The position numbers and the translations under genes were made by a program. The notes beneath the pieces are model-generated. The model did no database searches. It had not been told where the DNA came from and worked only from the letters and a program-made list of their open reading frames with translations. A stretch of 37,303 bases of DNA from Anaerotruncus rubiinfantis. GTDB lineage: Bacteria; Bacillota; Clostridia; Oscillospirales; Ruminococcaceae. Shown in pieces: positions 1-5,952 of this stretch. How positions within the stretch are numbered: the first letter of the stretch is position 1; every line of letters begins with the position of its first letter. The DNA lies in contig NZ_FKLA01000009.1 in the NCBI RefSeq assembly GCF_900078395.1, positions 1-37,303 on the forward strand, given 5' to 3'.

Positions 1-40
1 CGAACCGGTTTTAAAGGAAAACTACATCCTGATATCTGGG

Positions 41-235
41 CTAAAGAATACCTTCTAACTCACCTAAAAGATCGACCTTAAGTCGGTATGCTTGCAGCAG
101 TTGAGGCAATATCTCAGCTGCTGCTTTTCTGCCTTCTATATTGCTTACAGATCGGAACTCCGCTTCAATTGCTTCAGTAAGCCGGTTAATATTCGCAAAT
201 GTGTCTAAAAGCATTGCCTTTCGTGTTTCATCCAT
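41..235 (-). CDS. Small hypothetical protein (64 aa)
   Basis: The start ATG is preceded by a strong AAAGGAG ribosome binding site at 6-7 bases, which is why it is preferred over an upstream start at 340. The product is short, rich in Leu, Ala and Glu, predicted helical, with no Cys and no membrane segment (it begins MDETRKAMLL). I recognise no family. It diverges from the HIRAN-like gene at 329 and sits in integrative-element cargo, so it is probably an accessory protein of the element. Function is unknown. Confidence 0.6.
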   Translation of the reverse strand: MDETRKAMLLDTFANINRLTEAIEAEFRSVSNIEGRKAAAEILPQLLQAYRLKVDLLGELEGIL

Positions 236-328
236 CGTATTTTCTCCTTTCCTCCGCCCTCCGGGGCGGCTATCATTCTTGATTGTCCTCCTTTGGTATG
301 GTAAGATGTGGTAAAGGAGGCGTGCTTT

Positions 329-922
329 ATGAAAATTCAAAATAAGAAACTGGCTGTGATTGGTGTCGTTATCATTGTGATTGGTCTCATCGGCCCACTC
401 TCACAAGGCGCGTGGCAAATGTTCTTGCTTCTCACTGTGTTGGGATTGTTTTGCCTGTTTCAATCTAGACGTCCGCCAAAGGTCAAGAGAGCGAACAAGA
501 ACGCGCCATTTGAGTTTCCAGAATATGACGAAGCAGGCCACAGACGCTTAGCCATAAAGGAAACCTACTTATCAGGAATCACCCATGAGCACTTCGGCAG
601 TGATCCGCAAGCTGCAATCCCGGGGCTAAAGCCTGGAGAGCAGGTATTTTTACAAACCGACCCAAACAATGAGTACGACAAGAACGCTGTATGGGTATCC
701 ACGCGGTTTGGTACTTACATTGGGTGGATTCCGTCAGGAAGCAATGCCGACCTTTTTCAACGGCTTACAAACGGAGAAACCGTTTATGCTCGATTGAAAA
801 AGAAGGATTTTATTGGGGCTGACGAAGAAACTGCTGCGGAAGATGAGCTGTTGCAGGCACCGCTTGGTTGTGTTATCGAAATTGCTACCTACGCAAAAGA
901 ACTCATAAACAAAAATAATTGA
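329..922 (+). CDS. Membrane-anchored HIRAN-like domain protein
   Basis: The 197-aa protein starts at an ATG nine bases after AAAGGAGG. Two hydrophobic segments (about residues 8-23 and 29-45) should anchor it in the membrane. Residues about 78-185 resemble a HIRAN domain: an N-E-Y-D-K-N-A-V block (114-121) is followed by G-T-Y-I-G-W-I-P (128-135), matching the family's Y-D-x-N-A-V and I-G-Y-L-P blocks. HIRAN domains bind DNA 3' ends or occur alone in phage and mobile elements; a membrane-tethered form is less usual. It is a single gene with its own terminator at 932. The precise role is unknown. Confidence 0.65.
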   Translation: MKIQNKKLAVIGVVIIVIGLIGPLSQGAWQMFLLLTVLGLFCLFQSRRPPKVKRANKNAPFEFPEYDEAGHRRLAIKETYLSGITHEHFGSDPQAAIPGLKPGEQVFLQTDPNNEYDKNAVWVSTRFGTYIGWIPSGSNADLFQRLTNGETVYARLKKKDFIGADEETAAEDELLQAPLGCVIEIATYAKELINKNN

Positions 923-931
923 ACTCCTATT

Positions 932-954
932 GCCGCCCTTCGGGGCGGCTTTTT
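932..954 (+). terminator. Rho-independent terminator after the HIRAN-like gene
   Basis: A 7-bp GCCGCCC/GGGCGGC stem with a TTCG tetraloop is followed by five T, ten bases after the stop codon. Confidence 0.85.
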
Positions 955-996
955 CCGTTGTTAGCCAAATTAATAATTCACCTTTTTAAGATAATT

Positions 997-1203
997 TCAT
1001 GTGAAAAAAATTTCATCTACCTGTTCTGATGTAAGCTCAAATAACCATTTGAGCGATTGTGCTTCACCTAAAGAAAATTCTGCCCCGTCTGTTCCATTCA
1101 ACTTTGCGTTGAAACGAGACAAACTTAGCCCAATTTTCTTTGCTACCATATCTTGGGTCATGGCATGCTCTTTAATTTTCCCCTTCAATTTGTCGGCATT
1201 CAT
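997..1203 (-). CDS. Cro-like HTH protein (DUF739-type phage regulator)
   Basis: The 68-aa product starts at the ATG six bases after GAGGTG; two upstream in-frame ATGs (1209, 1230) have worse spacing. A helix-turn-helix spans about residues 12-40 (T-Q-D-M-V-A-K-K-I-G-L-S), and the end (LTSEQVDEIFFT) resembles DUF739-type small phage/ICE regulators. It is transcribed divergently from the repressor gene at 1335 from a promoter flanked by operator-like boxes, the layout of a lysogeny switch. I infer that it antagonises the repressor and controls excision or transfer genes to the left. Confidence 0.75.
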   Translation of the reverse strand: MNADKLKGKIKEHAMTQDMVAKKIGLSLSRFNAKLNGTDGAEFSLGEAQSLKWLFELTSEQVDEIFFT

Positions 1204-1223
1204 TTTCATCACCTCTTTTAACC

Positions 1224-1313
1224 TTTTCAAGATAATTTTATTATACTCTTGTTTTTCTGCTTGTCAAGATAATTTTGTTGACTTTTTTGATTTTTTTTGT
1301 TATTATCAAGATA
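1224..1313. promoter_or_regulatory. Divergent promoters with repeated TCAAGATAA operator boxes
   Basis: Minus strand: TTGACA (1262-1267), 16-base spacer, TATAAT (1240-1245), driving the Cro-like gene. Plus strand: TTGACT (1278-1283), 17-base spacer, TATTAT (1301-1306), driving the repressor. Boxes with the core CAAGATAA lie at 1224-1240, 1262-1277 and 1302-1313, the last a perfect TTATC-AA-GATAA palindrome over the plus -10. A fourth related box (TTTTAAGATAATTT) lies at 984-997, at the end of the Cro-like gene. They are the probable binding sites of the two flanking HTH proteins. Confidence 0.75.
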
Positions 1314-1334
1314 AATCCAGAAGGGGGCACAACT

Positions 1335-1691
1335 ATGACAATCGGAAGTAAAATTCGAGTTTTACGAAAAGCTCTTGGCTTAACTCAAACTGAACTTGGG
1401 GAACGGCTGGGTGTTAAAACAAATGCTGTAAGCAAATGGGAATGTGGACGGGTAGAAGATATTCCGATGTCTAAAATAAAGGCTATGTCCGTACTTTTTA
1501 ACGTGCCTACCTCCTACTTAATTGACGCAGACGATAAGCCCACCACCGTTTCCAGTGATGGGCTTTGGGAAATCATTCACAACAATCCACGTAAACTTAA
1601 ATTTGTAGAGTGGATTGCAGGGCTTGACGAGCGCGGTCTGGATCGTATTGAAAAACTTCTTGATGTTGTTGAGATGCTACCAAAAGAATAA
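1335..1691 (+). CDS. XRE-family CI-like repressor
   Basis: The 118-aa protein starts at an ATG after GAAGGGGG. An N-terminal HTH_3 domain (about residues 4-60) contains the recognition region T-Q-T-E-L-G-E-R-L-G-V-K-T-N-A-V-S-K-W-E. A short C-terminal helical region is probably for dimerisation; there is no LexA-like protease domain, so SOS self-cleavage is not expected. It is divergent from a Cro-like gene with operator boxes between them. It is probably the master repressor of the integrated element. Its 3' end overlaps a convergent minus-strand gene by 95 bases. Confidence 0.8.
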   Translation: MTIGSKIRVLRKALGLTQTELGERLGVKTNAVSKWECGRVEDIPMSKIKAMSVLFNVPTSYLIDADDKPTTVSSDGLWEIIHNNPRKLKFVEWIAGLDERGLDRIEKLLDVVEMLPKE

Positions 1692-1950
1692 GCCTTTCAA
1701 ACTGCTCATCCGAAAGACTGGCTATCCGGCACACTATGGAGATAAACCTTTCGCTATCAACATAAGTACATGATATACTCTCCTTCCCGGTCAAAGCTCC
1801 GACCTCTCTACCGGCACTTCCATTGTATACCTTTCCAGTATCTGTTTCAACCGGTAAAATTTCCCTTTTTGCACGGTTTGCAGGAGCCACATGGCCCGTG
1901 CGGTTCATCCTGTCGCTGGTCTTATGGTCTTTAATGCCCTGATCACACAT
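1597..1950 (-). CDS. Hypothetical protein converging on the repressor gene
   Basis: The 117-aa ORF begins with an ATG seven bases after AAAGGAGG, the best reason to believe it. The N-terminal part is basic and low in complexity. The C-terminal part (S-L-S-D-E-Q-F-E-R-L-I-L-L-V) is helical, as in small regulatory proteins of mobile elements. The last 95 bases are antisense to the end of the repressor gene, so the two messages could interfere. No family is recognised. The ORF could extend past its natural end because of the overlap. Confidence 0.5.
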   Translation of the reverse strand: MCDQGIKDHKTSDRMNRTGHVAPANRAKREILPVETDTGKVYNGSAGREVGALTGKESISCTYVDSERFISIVCRIASLSDEQFERLILLVASQQHQEVFQYDPDRARQALQSTLQI

Positions 1951-2202
1951 GCTGTTACCTCCTTTTAATTTCGCCCTTTAGCGTGATCTAATCTTATCAT
2001 ATTTATTGTCCAATAAAACGGACAGCAAAATCCACTCATCTAGCAGGTTTTATCAACAGAGGAAGAATATAAAAAATCCGCTTCCTGTTGGCGCAGGAAA
2101 CGGATCGATGCAAGCCACAAACCATACCAAAAAATTCATAGCTTTGCTGTAAGTATTTTACCACCTTTCTAAGCTTACGGCAAGGCTTAGAGGGGTGTTT
2201 TT

Positions 2203-3360
2203 TTGAAGTGCAAGAAATGCCGTAAGCAAATCCCGGACGACTCCAAATTCTGCAACTATTGCGGCGCACCGCAGAAAAAAGACAAGATGTATCGCCGCCC
2301 GGATGGGCTATATGAAAAAGTACTCACCATAGACGGCAAGCGTGTCCCCTTTCGCGCCAAAACCGAAAAAGAGGTCAACCGTAAGATCGCCGAATTCCAG
2401 GGCATAAAGGAACGCGGCCCGCTATTCAAAGAGGTGGCCGAGAACTGGCAGAATGAACATTTCCCCACGATTACATATAACACGCAAAAAAGTTATACAG
2501 CACCATTCAGCCGCGCAGTTGAGCAGTTTGGCGACACGCCGATCAGGAATATAAAACCTAATGACATCAATTCATTTATCGGCTTATTTGCGCGAAAAGG
2601 CATGTCTCAAAAAACTGTTCGAAATCAGCTCCTTGTCATCAATTTAATTTTTTCCTACGCGCTCGTGAATGGGGATGTTGATGGGAACCCCGCTGAGTAC
2701 GTCGAGCCGCCTAAAAACCTCGCAAAACACAAGCGCGAGTTGCCGTCAGATGAAACTATAGAGCTTGTCAAGAGCAGCATCGACGCGCCATTCGGCCTTC
2801 TTGCTTATTTTCTGCTCTACACCGGGTGCCGGATCGGTGAAGCCCTTGCACTTCAATACTCTGATATTGACTTCAAAAATAAGGTCATCCATATTACGAA
2901 ATCCCTTTATCATCAAAACAACACCCCAAAGATCAAAACACCAAAAACCGAAGCAGGAAAGCGTGACATAATCCTTCTTGACATTTTAGCTGAGAAGTTG
3001 CCCAGGGGGAAGCCCAAGGATTATCTATTTCCAGGCGACAATGGAGAGCCAATGACATATTCTTGCTTCAAGCACGGGTGGAACGCTTATTGTAAGGCTA
3101 TTGGAATGTACACCACCTATGTTTATGTTGACAAAAACGGGCGGAGCCATTCCCGAATTACCCCCGGCCTTACCGCCCATCAGCTTAGACATGGGTTCGC
3201 AACAATCCTGTTCGAAGCAGGGATTGACGAAAAGGACGCGCAGGAATTATTGGGGCATTCCAGCATATCGGTAACCAAGGACACATACACCCATATTCGG
3301 AAATCTCGACGGGACAAAACTGCAAAAATTTTGAATGAATACACAGTAAATTCACAGTAA
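2203..3360 (+). CDS. int: Tyrosine site-specific integrase with N-terminal zinc ribbon
   Basis: The 385-aa protein begins at a TTG six bases after AGGGGTG; this start keeps the C-K-K-C (3-6) and C-N-Y-C (17-20) zinc ribbon. An arm-binding segment (about 30-65), a SAM-like core-binding domain (75-165) and a catalytic domain (175-370) follow. The catalytic set is complete: R210 (TGCRIGEA), a Lys in the beta-hairpin near 248, H327 and R330 (HQLRH), H352 (LLGHSS) and nucleophile Y362. It should integrate and excise the element at the tRNA fragment just downstream. The zinc ribbon is an unusual but known addition to Clostridia integrases. Confidence 0.9.
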   Translation: MKCKKCRKQIPDDSKFCNYCGAPQKKDKMYRRPDGLYEKVLTIDGKRVPFRAKTEKEVNRKIAEFQGIKERGPLFKEVAENWQNEHFPTITYNTQKSYTAPFSRAVEQFGDTPIRNIKPNDINSFIGLFARKGMSQKTVRNQLLVINLIFSYALVNGDVDGNPAEYVEPPKNLAKHKRELPSDETIELVKSSIDAPFGLLAYFLLYTGCRIGEALALQYSDIDFKNKVIHITKSLYHQNNTPKIKTPKTEAGKRDIILLDILAEKLPRGKPKDYLFPGDNGEPMTYSCFKHGWNAYCKAIGMYTTYVYVDKNGRSHSRITPGLTAHQLRHGFATILFEAGIDEKDAQELLGHSSISVTKDTYTHIRKSRRDKTAKILNEYTVNSQ

Positions 3361-3385
3361 CGCCATCAAAGTAGCATTATAAGCC

Positions 3386-3421
3386 ATGTTTATTATGGTT
3401 CGAATCCATCCTCCTCCACCA
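3386..3421 (+). other. tRNA 3'-end fragment: predicted attachment site
   Basis: Positions 3394-3410 form a T-arm (5' stem, TTCGAAT loop 3399-3405, 3' stem). They are followed by the acceptor 3' strand CTCCTCC (3411-3417), discriminator A and CCA (3419-3421). No 5' half of a tRNA precedes it. The outermost T-stem pair is mismatched (T3394/C3410), as expected if the left part comes from the element. The acceptor predicts a partner GGAGGAG, fitting a Tyr or Ser tRNA. It is most likely one end (attL or attR) of the element. Confidence 0.75.
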
Positions 3422-3427
3422 TAACGT

Positions 3428-3464
3428 AAACCCGCATTGCTAAAGGCTTTGCGGGTTTTCTTTT
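3428..3464 (+). terminator. Terminator downstream of the tRNA fragment
   Basis: AAACCCGCA (3428-3436) pairs with TGCGGGTTT (3450-3458) and is followed by a T-rich tail. This is probably the original terminator of the tRNA gene; it would also stop transcription leaving the integrase. Confidence 0.8.
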
Positions 3465-3537
3465 GTTTTCAGCTCCCTTCGGAATTATGGTTAGTACGAC
3501 AGTTGTACGACACATGTACCGAATAAACCATCCTTTA

Positions 3538-3655
3538 TGCGCCTAAGTGTCACCGAAAGGTGACACTTAGGCGCAGACAGAAAAAATGCCGCTATCTTAG
3601 CGGCGAACCACCTTGAAGGCAAACAAAAAGCGCCCGGTGTACCAGACCGGACGCT
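3538..3655. repeat. Cluster of three strong hairpins
   Basis: Hairpin 1 (3538-3575) is a perfect 17-bp stem, TGCGCCTAAGTGTCACC, closed by a GAAA tetraloop. Hairpin 2 (3588-3604) is a 7-bp GCCGCTA stem; hairpin 3 (3629-3655) is a 9-bp stem with one internal mismatch. Read on the minus strand, hairpins 2 and 3 are each followed by T tracts and would work as terminators. No convincing gene lies here, although a 61-codon minus-strand frame spans it. It may be a repetitive palindromic element or stacked terminators. Confidence 0.6.
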
Positions 3656-3691
3656 CCTTGCCCTCAAATTTGACATTTAGGGTGGTTTACC

Positions 3692-3901
3692 ATGACAATA
3701 TTATATAAAACTGTTGGAGAAAACATTGTTCGCCTGCGGCAGTTAAAGGGCTAGACACAGGAAGATTTGGCGCATTACGCGGATCTCACGGTCGCCAGCA
3801 TCAGCAAGATCGAACGCGGCGTTACCAATCCCACGTTAAAGACCTTGGACAAGATTGCCGACGCGCTCGGCGTGGAAACGGATTCCCTTTTGCGCTTCTG
3901 A
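3692..3901 (+). pseudogene. Small XRE HTH regulator interrupted by an amber codon
   Basis: From an ATG after GGGTGG the frame encodes a 69-residue HTH_3 protein (VGENIVRLRQLKG, then TQEDLAHYADLTVASISKIERG and TLDKIADALGV), broken by TAG at 3752-3754 (codon 21). In this family the position is usually a hydrophobic or Trp residue (KGWTQ or KGLTQ), so a single base change would explain it. Everything else is intact to the stop at 3899 and the terminator at 3911. It could be a recent pseudogene, or be read through by a suppressor; the former is likelier. Confidence 0.7.
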
Positions 3902-3910
3902 TTCTCTCCT

Positions 3911-3940
3911 GGCTCCCGGATCACTCCGGGGGCCTTTTTT
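3911..3940 (+). terminator. Rho-independent terminator
   Basis: GGCTCCCGGA pairs with TCCGGGGGCC around a TCAC loop and is followed by six T, ten bases after the interrupted HTH gene. Confidence 0.85.
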
Positions 3941-3956
3941 ATTATGCGCAAAACCG

Positions 3957-4114
3957 TTGATTTTGACCACGCATTCAGGTATTATTAAAATAAGTATATT
4001 CATGCGTAACAGAAGAAAACCTATCTTGTCCATAGGCTTATTTTTTGTACCCTTGCGGGTAGGTATATTCATGTCTCCCTGTGGTTAAAAGTATATATCG
4101 TTGCGCAACGATAT
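3957..4114 (+). promoter_or_regulatory. Promoter and 20-bp palindromic operator before the RHH gene
   Basis: TTGATT (3957-3962) and TATTAT (3980-3985) have a 17-base spacer. GTATATTCATG occurs twice (3994-4004 and 4063-4073). A perfect 20-bp palindrome, ATATCGTTGCGCAACGATAT, occupies 4095-4114, 40 bases before the ribbon-helix-helix gene. Such proteins usually autoregulate by binding palindromes near their own start. Confidence 0.6.
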
Positions 4115-4153
4115 TCAATAGGCAAATCGCACAAACTTTTAGGAGTGAATTAA

Positions 4154-4342
4154 ATGGGAACTTCAAAAACAAAAGCACAGAATAAGTATATTTCAAAGAC
4201 GAAAGACCGTTTCAATCTACTTCTGAACAAAGGCCAGAAAGCAATAATAGCCGACCACGCCAAAGCACATGGCGAGAGCATGACCGCGTTCATTATCCGC
4301 GCTATCCGTGAGACGATGGAGCGGGACAACCAGGACAAATAA
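4154..4342 (+). CDS. Ribbon-helix-helix (Arc-like) DNA-binding protein
   Basis: The 62-aa product starts after AGGAGTG. A short basic N-terminus leads into a beta strand (K-D-R-F-N-L-L-L), then two helices (K-G-Q-K-A-I-I-A-D-H-A-K-A-H-G-E-S-M-T and A-F-I-I-R-A-I-R-E-T-M), the Arc/MetJ/CopG fold. It should bind DNA as a dimer. The 20-bp palindrome upstream is its likely operator. No toxin gene of an RHH-type antitoxin pair follows directly; the next gene is the small-peptide toxin at 4441, which has its own promoter. Confidence 0.8.
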   Translation: MGTSKTKAQNKYISKTKDRFNLLLNKGQKAIIADHAKAHGESMTAFIIRAIRETMERDNQDK

Positions 4343-4350
4343 AAAGCGCC

Positions 4351-4417
4351 TTGTCCGGGTGGGCAAGGCGTGATATAATTGCGATAGGCGCTGTTGAAGG
4401 CGGCAGGCGGTTAGCCC
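4351..4417 (+). promoter_or_regulatory. Toxin promoter and 5' repeat of the type I locus
   Basis: TTGTCC (4351-4356), 17-base spacer, TATAAT (4374-4379), predicting a start near 4386. The transcript then begins with GGCGCTGTTGAAGGCGGC and runs to TTAGCCC (4387-4417). The same motif begins the antisense RNA, so the two RNAs can pair there. A 10-bp hairpin (4348-4371), CGCCTTGTCC/GGGCAAGGCG, overlaps the promoter and may end the RHH transcript. Confidence 0.75.
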
Positions 4418-4440
4418 ACCCCGGAAAGGGGGTGGTATGT

Positions 4441-4512
4441 ATGGTCGAGATGATTTTAGCAATCCTTTTGGTTGTGGCGATCACCGAGGCCGTGAAATAC
4501 ATAAAAAAGTAA
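4441..4512 (+). CDS. Putative type I toxin, 23-aa membrane peptide
   Basis: The peptide MVEMILAILLVVAITEAVKYIKK starts eight bases after GGAAAGGGGG. It has one hydrophobic helix (about residues 4-17) and a positively charged tail, the design of Fst/Ldr/TxpA-type toxins that damage the membrane. The stop codon lies inside the stem of the terminator. The promoter upstream, 5' repeats shared with a convergent RNA and a shared bidirectional terminator match the par (Fst) arrangement. The sequence is not Fst itself. I infer that toxicity is held off by the antisense RNA at 4503-4596. Confidence 0.7.
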   Translation: MVEMILAILLVVAITEAVKYIKK

Positions 4513-4547
4513 CCGCCCATCCCTGACAAGATTGCGGTTACTTTTTT
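4503..4547. terminator. Bidirectional terminator shared by toxin and antitoxin RNAs
   Basis: A perfect 14-bp stem, AAAAAAGTAACCGC (4503-4516) with its complement at 4534-4547, gives A/T tracts on both strands, so both convergent transcripts can end here. The 3' ends of the two RNAs are therefore complementary. Confidence 0.85.
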
Positions 4548-4596
4548 GTAAAAGCTTCTTCTGAGGGCTAACCGTCTGCTGACAGCGCCTCTTTGT
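4503..4596 (-). ncRNA. Antisense antitoxin RNA (par RNA II-like)
   Basis: The promoter is near consensus on the minus strand: TTGACT (4626-4631), exactly 17 bases, TATAAT (4603-4608). The start is near 4596 and the shared terminator gives an RNA of about 94 nt. Its 5' part (4589 down to 4565) reads GGCGCTGTC, then AGCAGACGGTTAGCCC, nearly the same as the 5' part of the toxin RNA. Because the two are transcribed convergently, these copies are complementary between the RNAs. No ribosome binding site or credible ORF is present. Confidence 0.7.
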
Positions 4597-4814
4597 ATTT
4601 TCATTATAGACCCTCAAAGGGGCAAAGTCAAGCCGCAAGCCCTCCCCTGCCGGAAATTTTCGGCGCTCCTCTGTGGACGAGGTGGCTGATAGTCCCTTTG
4701 CGCGTCAATCGTATTGACTTGCAATAAGGTGTCCTGCGCTTTACGGTATACCCACAATGAGAAGAACCATTGAGCCCAATTTTGGGCCCAATGGCATTGG
4801 CTTAAACTTTCAAT

Positions 4815-5054
4815 TCAGTGGAGTGCTCCATTGCTTGCCTGTCCATTGTCCCATGCTTCGAGACGGTCCCGGCCTATCATGTGAATTTGCTCGACTGTAT
4901 TTACACCAGGCACATGACCAATCGCCTTCTGTATCGTATCCGCCTTGTCTGTCGCCCATGATTCCCAGACATCCCGGTACTTCCCGGCCTTCCCGTCGCT
5001 CCATGCTTCTTTGATAAACGGGGTCACAATTTCCATGTAGTCATTCGCCGTCAT
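4815..5054 (-). CDS. Small hypothetical protein (79 aa)
   Basis: The start ATG follows GGGAGG by seven bases and is preferred over an upstream start at 5171, which would overlap the ImmA-like gene. The product is acidic, Trp- and Asp-rich and helical (it begins MTANDYMEIV), with no recognised domain. It is the last gene of a minus-strand string with 5117, 5340 and 5504. The string looks like phage or ICE cargo cut off upstream by the IS66 remnant. Confidence 0.55.
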   Translation of the reverse strand: MTANDYMEIVTPFIKEAWSDGKAGKYRDVWESWATDKADTIQKAIGHVPGVNTVEQIHMIGRDRLEAWDNGQASNGALH

Positions 5055-5116
5055 AGTGCCGCCTCCCGCGCCATCATCTTTGCAAAGCCCAGAATAAAGC
5101 ACGATAACCGCTCCGC

Positions 5117-5347
5117 TTATTCCTCTGCGTCCACGTTGGGGCCAATGTGTCCCAGAGCGATATGTGCGCACTCATGCGCCAGTGTGTGTATCTGCTCGTC
5201 GATGTCGTCCCGTTCGTTGATGAATACCATGTAATCATTTCCTACACAATAGGCAAAGCCTTGATCTGTTCCATACACAGGCGGGCGGTGGCCAACGGCG
5301 CGGGCATAGTCTGCATACCGGTTGACGTAGACGTTAACCTCAGCCAT
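5117..5347 (-). CDS. Short ImmA/IrrE-like HExxH metallopeptidase
   Basis: The 76-aa protein carries H-T-L-A-H-E-C-A-H-I-A-L-G-H (about residues 54-67), a zinc-binding HExxH motif typical of ImmA/IrrE peptidases, which cleave HTH repressors of mobile elements. Family members usually run well past this motif and supply a third metal ligand; here the protein stops nine residues later, so it is a minimal or truncated form. Its start overlaps the 3' end of the preceding 55-aa ORF by 8 bases, suggesting coupling. Activity is uncertain. Confidence 0.65.
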   Translation of the reverse strand: MAEVNVYVNRYADYARAVGHRPPVYGTDQGFAYCVGNDYMVFINERDDIDEQIHTLAHECAHIALGHIGPNVDAEE

Positions 5348-5507
5348 GAGCCCCTGCGCCTTCCTGCATATTCAGCCGTTTCGCCTTTGCGTTCCAGCTC
5401 TCCGCCGTCTCCATTGGCATTTCATAGACCGGCAGAGTGATGCCGATGTCAGGATCGGTGTATTCACCGGCCAGTTTGAAGCCGGGAAGCTCGTCATACT
5501 TTTTCAT
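5340..5507 (-). CDS. Small hypothetical protein (55 aa)
   Basis: The start overlaps the stop of the preceding frame in an ATGA junction, and its own stop overlaps the start of the ImmA-like gene, so it lies in a translationally coupled string. The product begins MKKYDELPGFKLAGEYTDPD, is hydrophilic and has no membrane segment. It matches no family I can name. The two coupled junctions are the main evidence that it is real. Confidence 0.55.
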   Translation of the reverse strand: MKKYDELPGFKLAGEYTDPDIGITLPVYEMPMETAESWNAKAKRLNMQEGAGAHG

Positions 5508-5719
5508 GTGATCTCATCGAGCGCATCGTAAGCCTCACGAACATTCTCGACTATGATTTCATTACGATTATAGGCGTTTCCATAGCCATCAGCAATAAAG
5601 GCCGTGTCAGTTAGACATTCGCCCGCCGATTCTTCTATAAAATATTGCCCTTGCTGGTCCGAAAGCACTGTTCGTGCTGCACCGTCAGGCTTTTTACCTC
5701 GTTTTCTTTCCTCGGCCAC
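5504..5719 (-). pseudogene. 5'-truncated hypothetical gene joined to IS66 DNA
   Basis: The frame encodes up to 71 aa. Its first 10-12 codons (MAEERKRGKKP) are IS66 tnpB DNA read in another frame, so the genuine gene has lost its 5' end. The remaining part (G-Q-Y-F-I-E-E-S-A-G-E through Y-D-A-L-D-E-I-T) is acidic and ends in an ATGA overlap with the next gene. Either the IS truncated the gene or a later deletion removed both the IS end and the gene start. No good ribosome binding site precedes the present ATG. Function is unknown. Confidence 0.5.
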
Positions 5720-5952
5720 TGGTAACTTCCCTGCTCCAGACGCTTGTACAACAGGAGAAAGCCGTCCCCTTCCCAGTACGCCCCCTTGATCCTGTCCCGC
5801 CGTTTCCTGCAGAACAGGAACAGCGTGTTGGTGAACGGATCCAACTGGAACTGCTGCTGTACGATCGTCGCCAGACCGTCGATTCCACGTCGGAGATTCG
5901 TATATCCGCAGGCAATGTACACTTTATCCGCCCCGGTAAAATTATTCAGCAT
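5635..5952 (-). pseudogene. tnpB: IS66 TnpB (Orf2), 3'-truncated
   Basis: The first 90 residues are a clear IS66 Orf2: F-T-G-A-D-K-V-Y-I-A-C-G-Y-T-N-L-R-R-G-I-D-G-L, then F-L-F-C-R-K-R-R-D-R-I-K and L-L-Y-K-R-L-E-Q-G-S-Y-Q-W-P-R. After E-V-K-S-L-T the similarity ends and about 15 unrelated residues follow before a stop. Full-length TnpB is usually about 115-120 aa. It overlaps the end of tnpA in the normal ATGCTGA junction. TnpB is an accessory protein needed for IS66 transposition; without tnpC the element is dead. Confidence 0.85.

Larger units (their letters stand above)
1..3421. mobile_element. Right end of a tRNA-integrated element (ICE or prophage-like)
   Basis: This segment carries small accessory genes, a divergent repressor/Cro-like pair and a tyrosine integrase. 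The integrase gene ends about 30 bases before a 3' tRNA fragment ending in CCA. An integrase next to a tRNA-derived att core is the usual end of an integrated element. The left end lies outside the window, so total size and transfer functions are unknown. The boundary at 3421 is inferred from the tRNA end. Confidence 0.7.

Noticed and set aside
1..81. Possible 3' end of a plus-strand gene entering from the left edge
   Set aside because: Two frames are open into the window (stops at 58 and about 81), both overlapping a better-supported minus-strand gene; neither can be recognised from so few codons.
3491..3676. 61-codon minus-strand ORF through the three hairpins
   Set aside because: It is created by inverted repeats, has no ribosome binding site and no family resemblance.
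4437..4525. Alternative 29-codon frame overlapping the toxin peptide
   Set aside because: Its product is hydrophilic and runs through the terminator stem; the ATG at 4441 has better spacing and gives the expected membrane helix.
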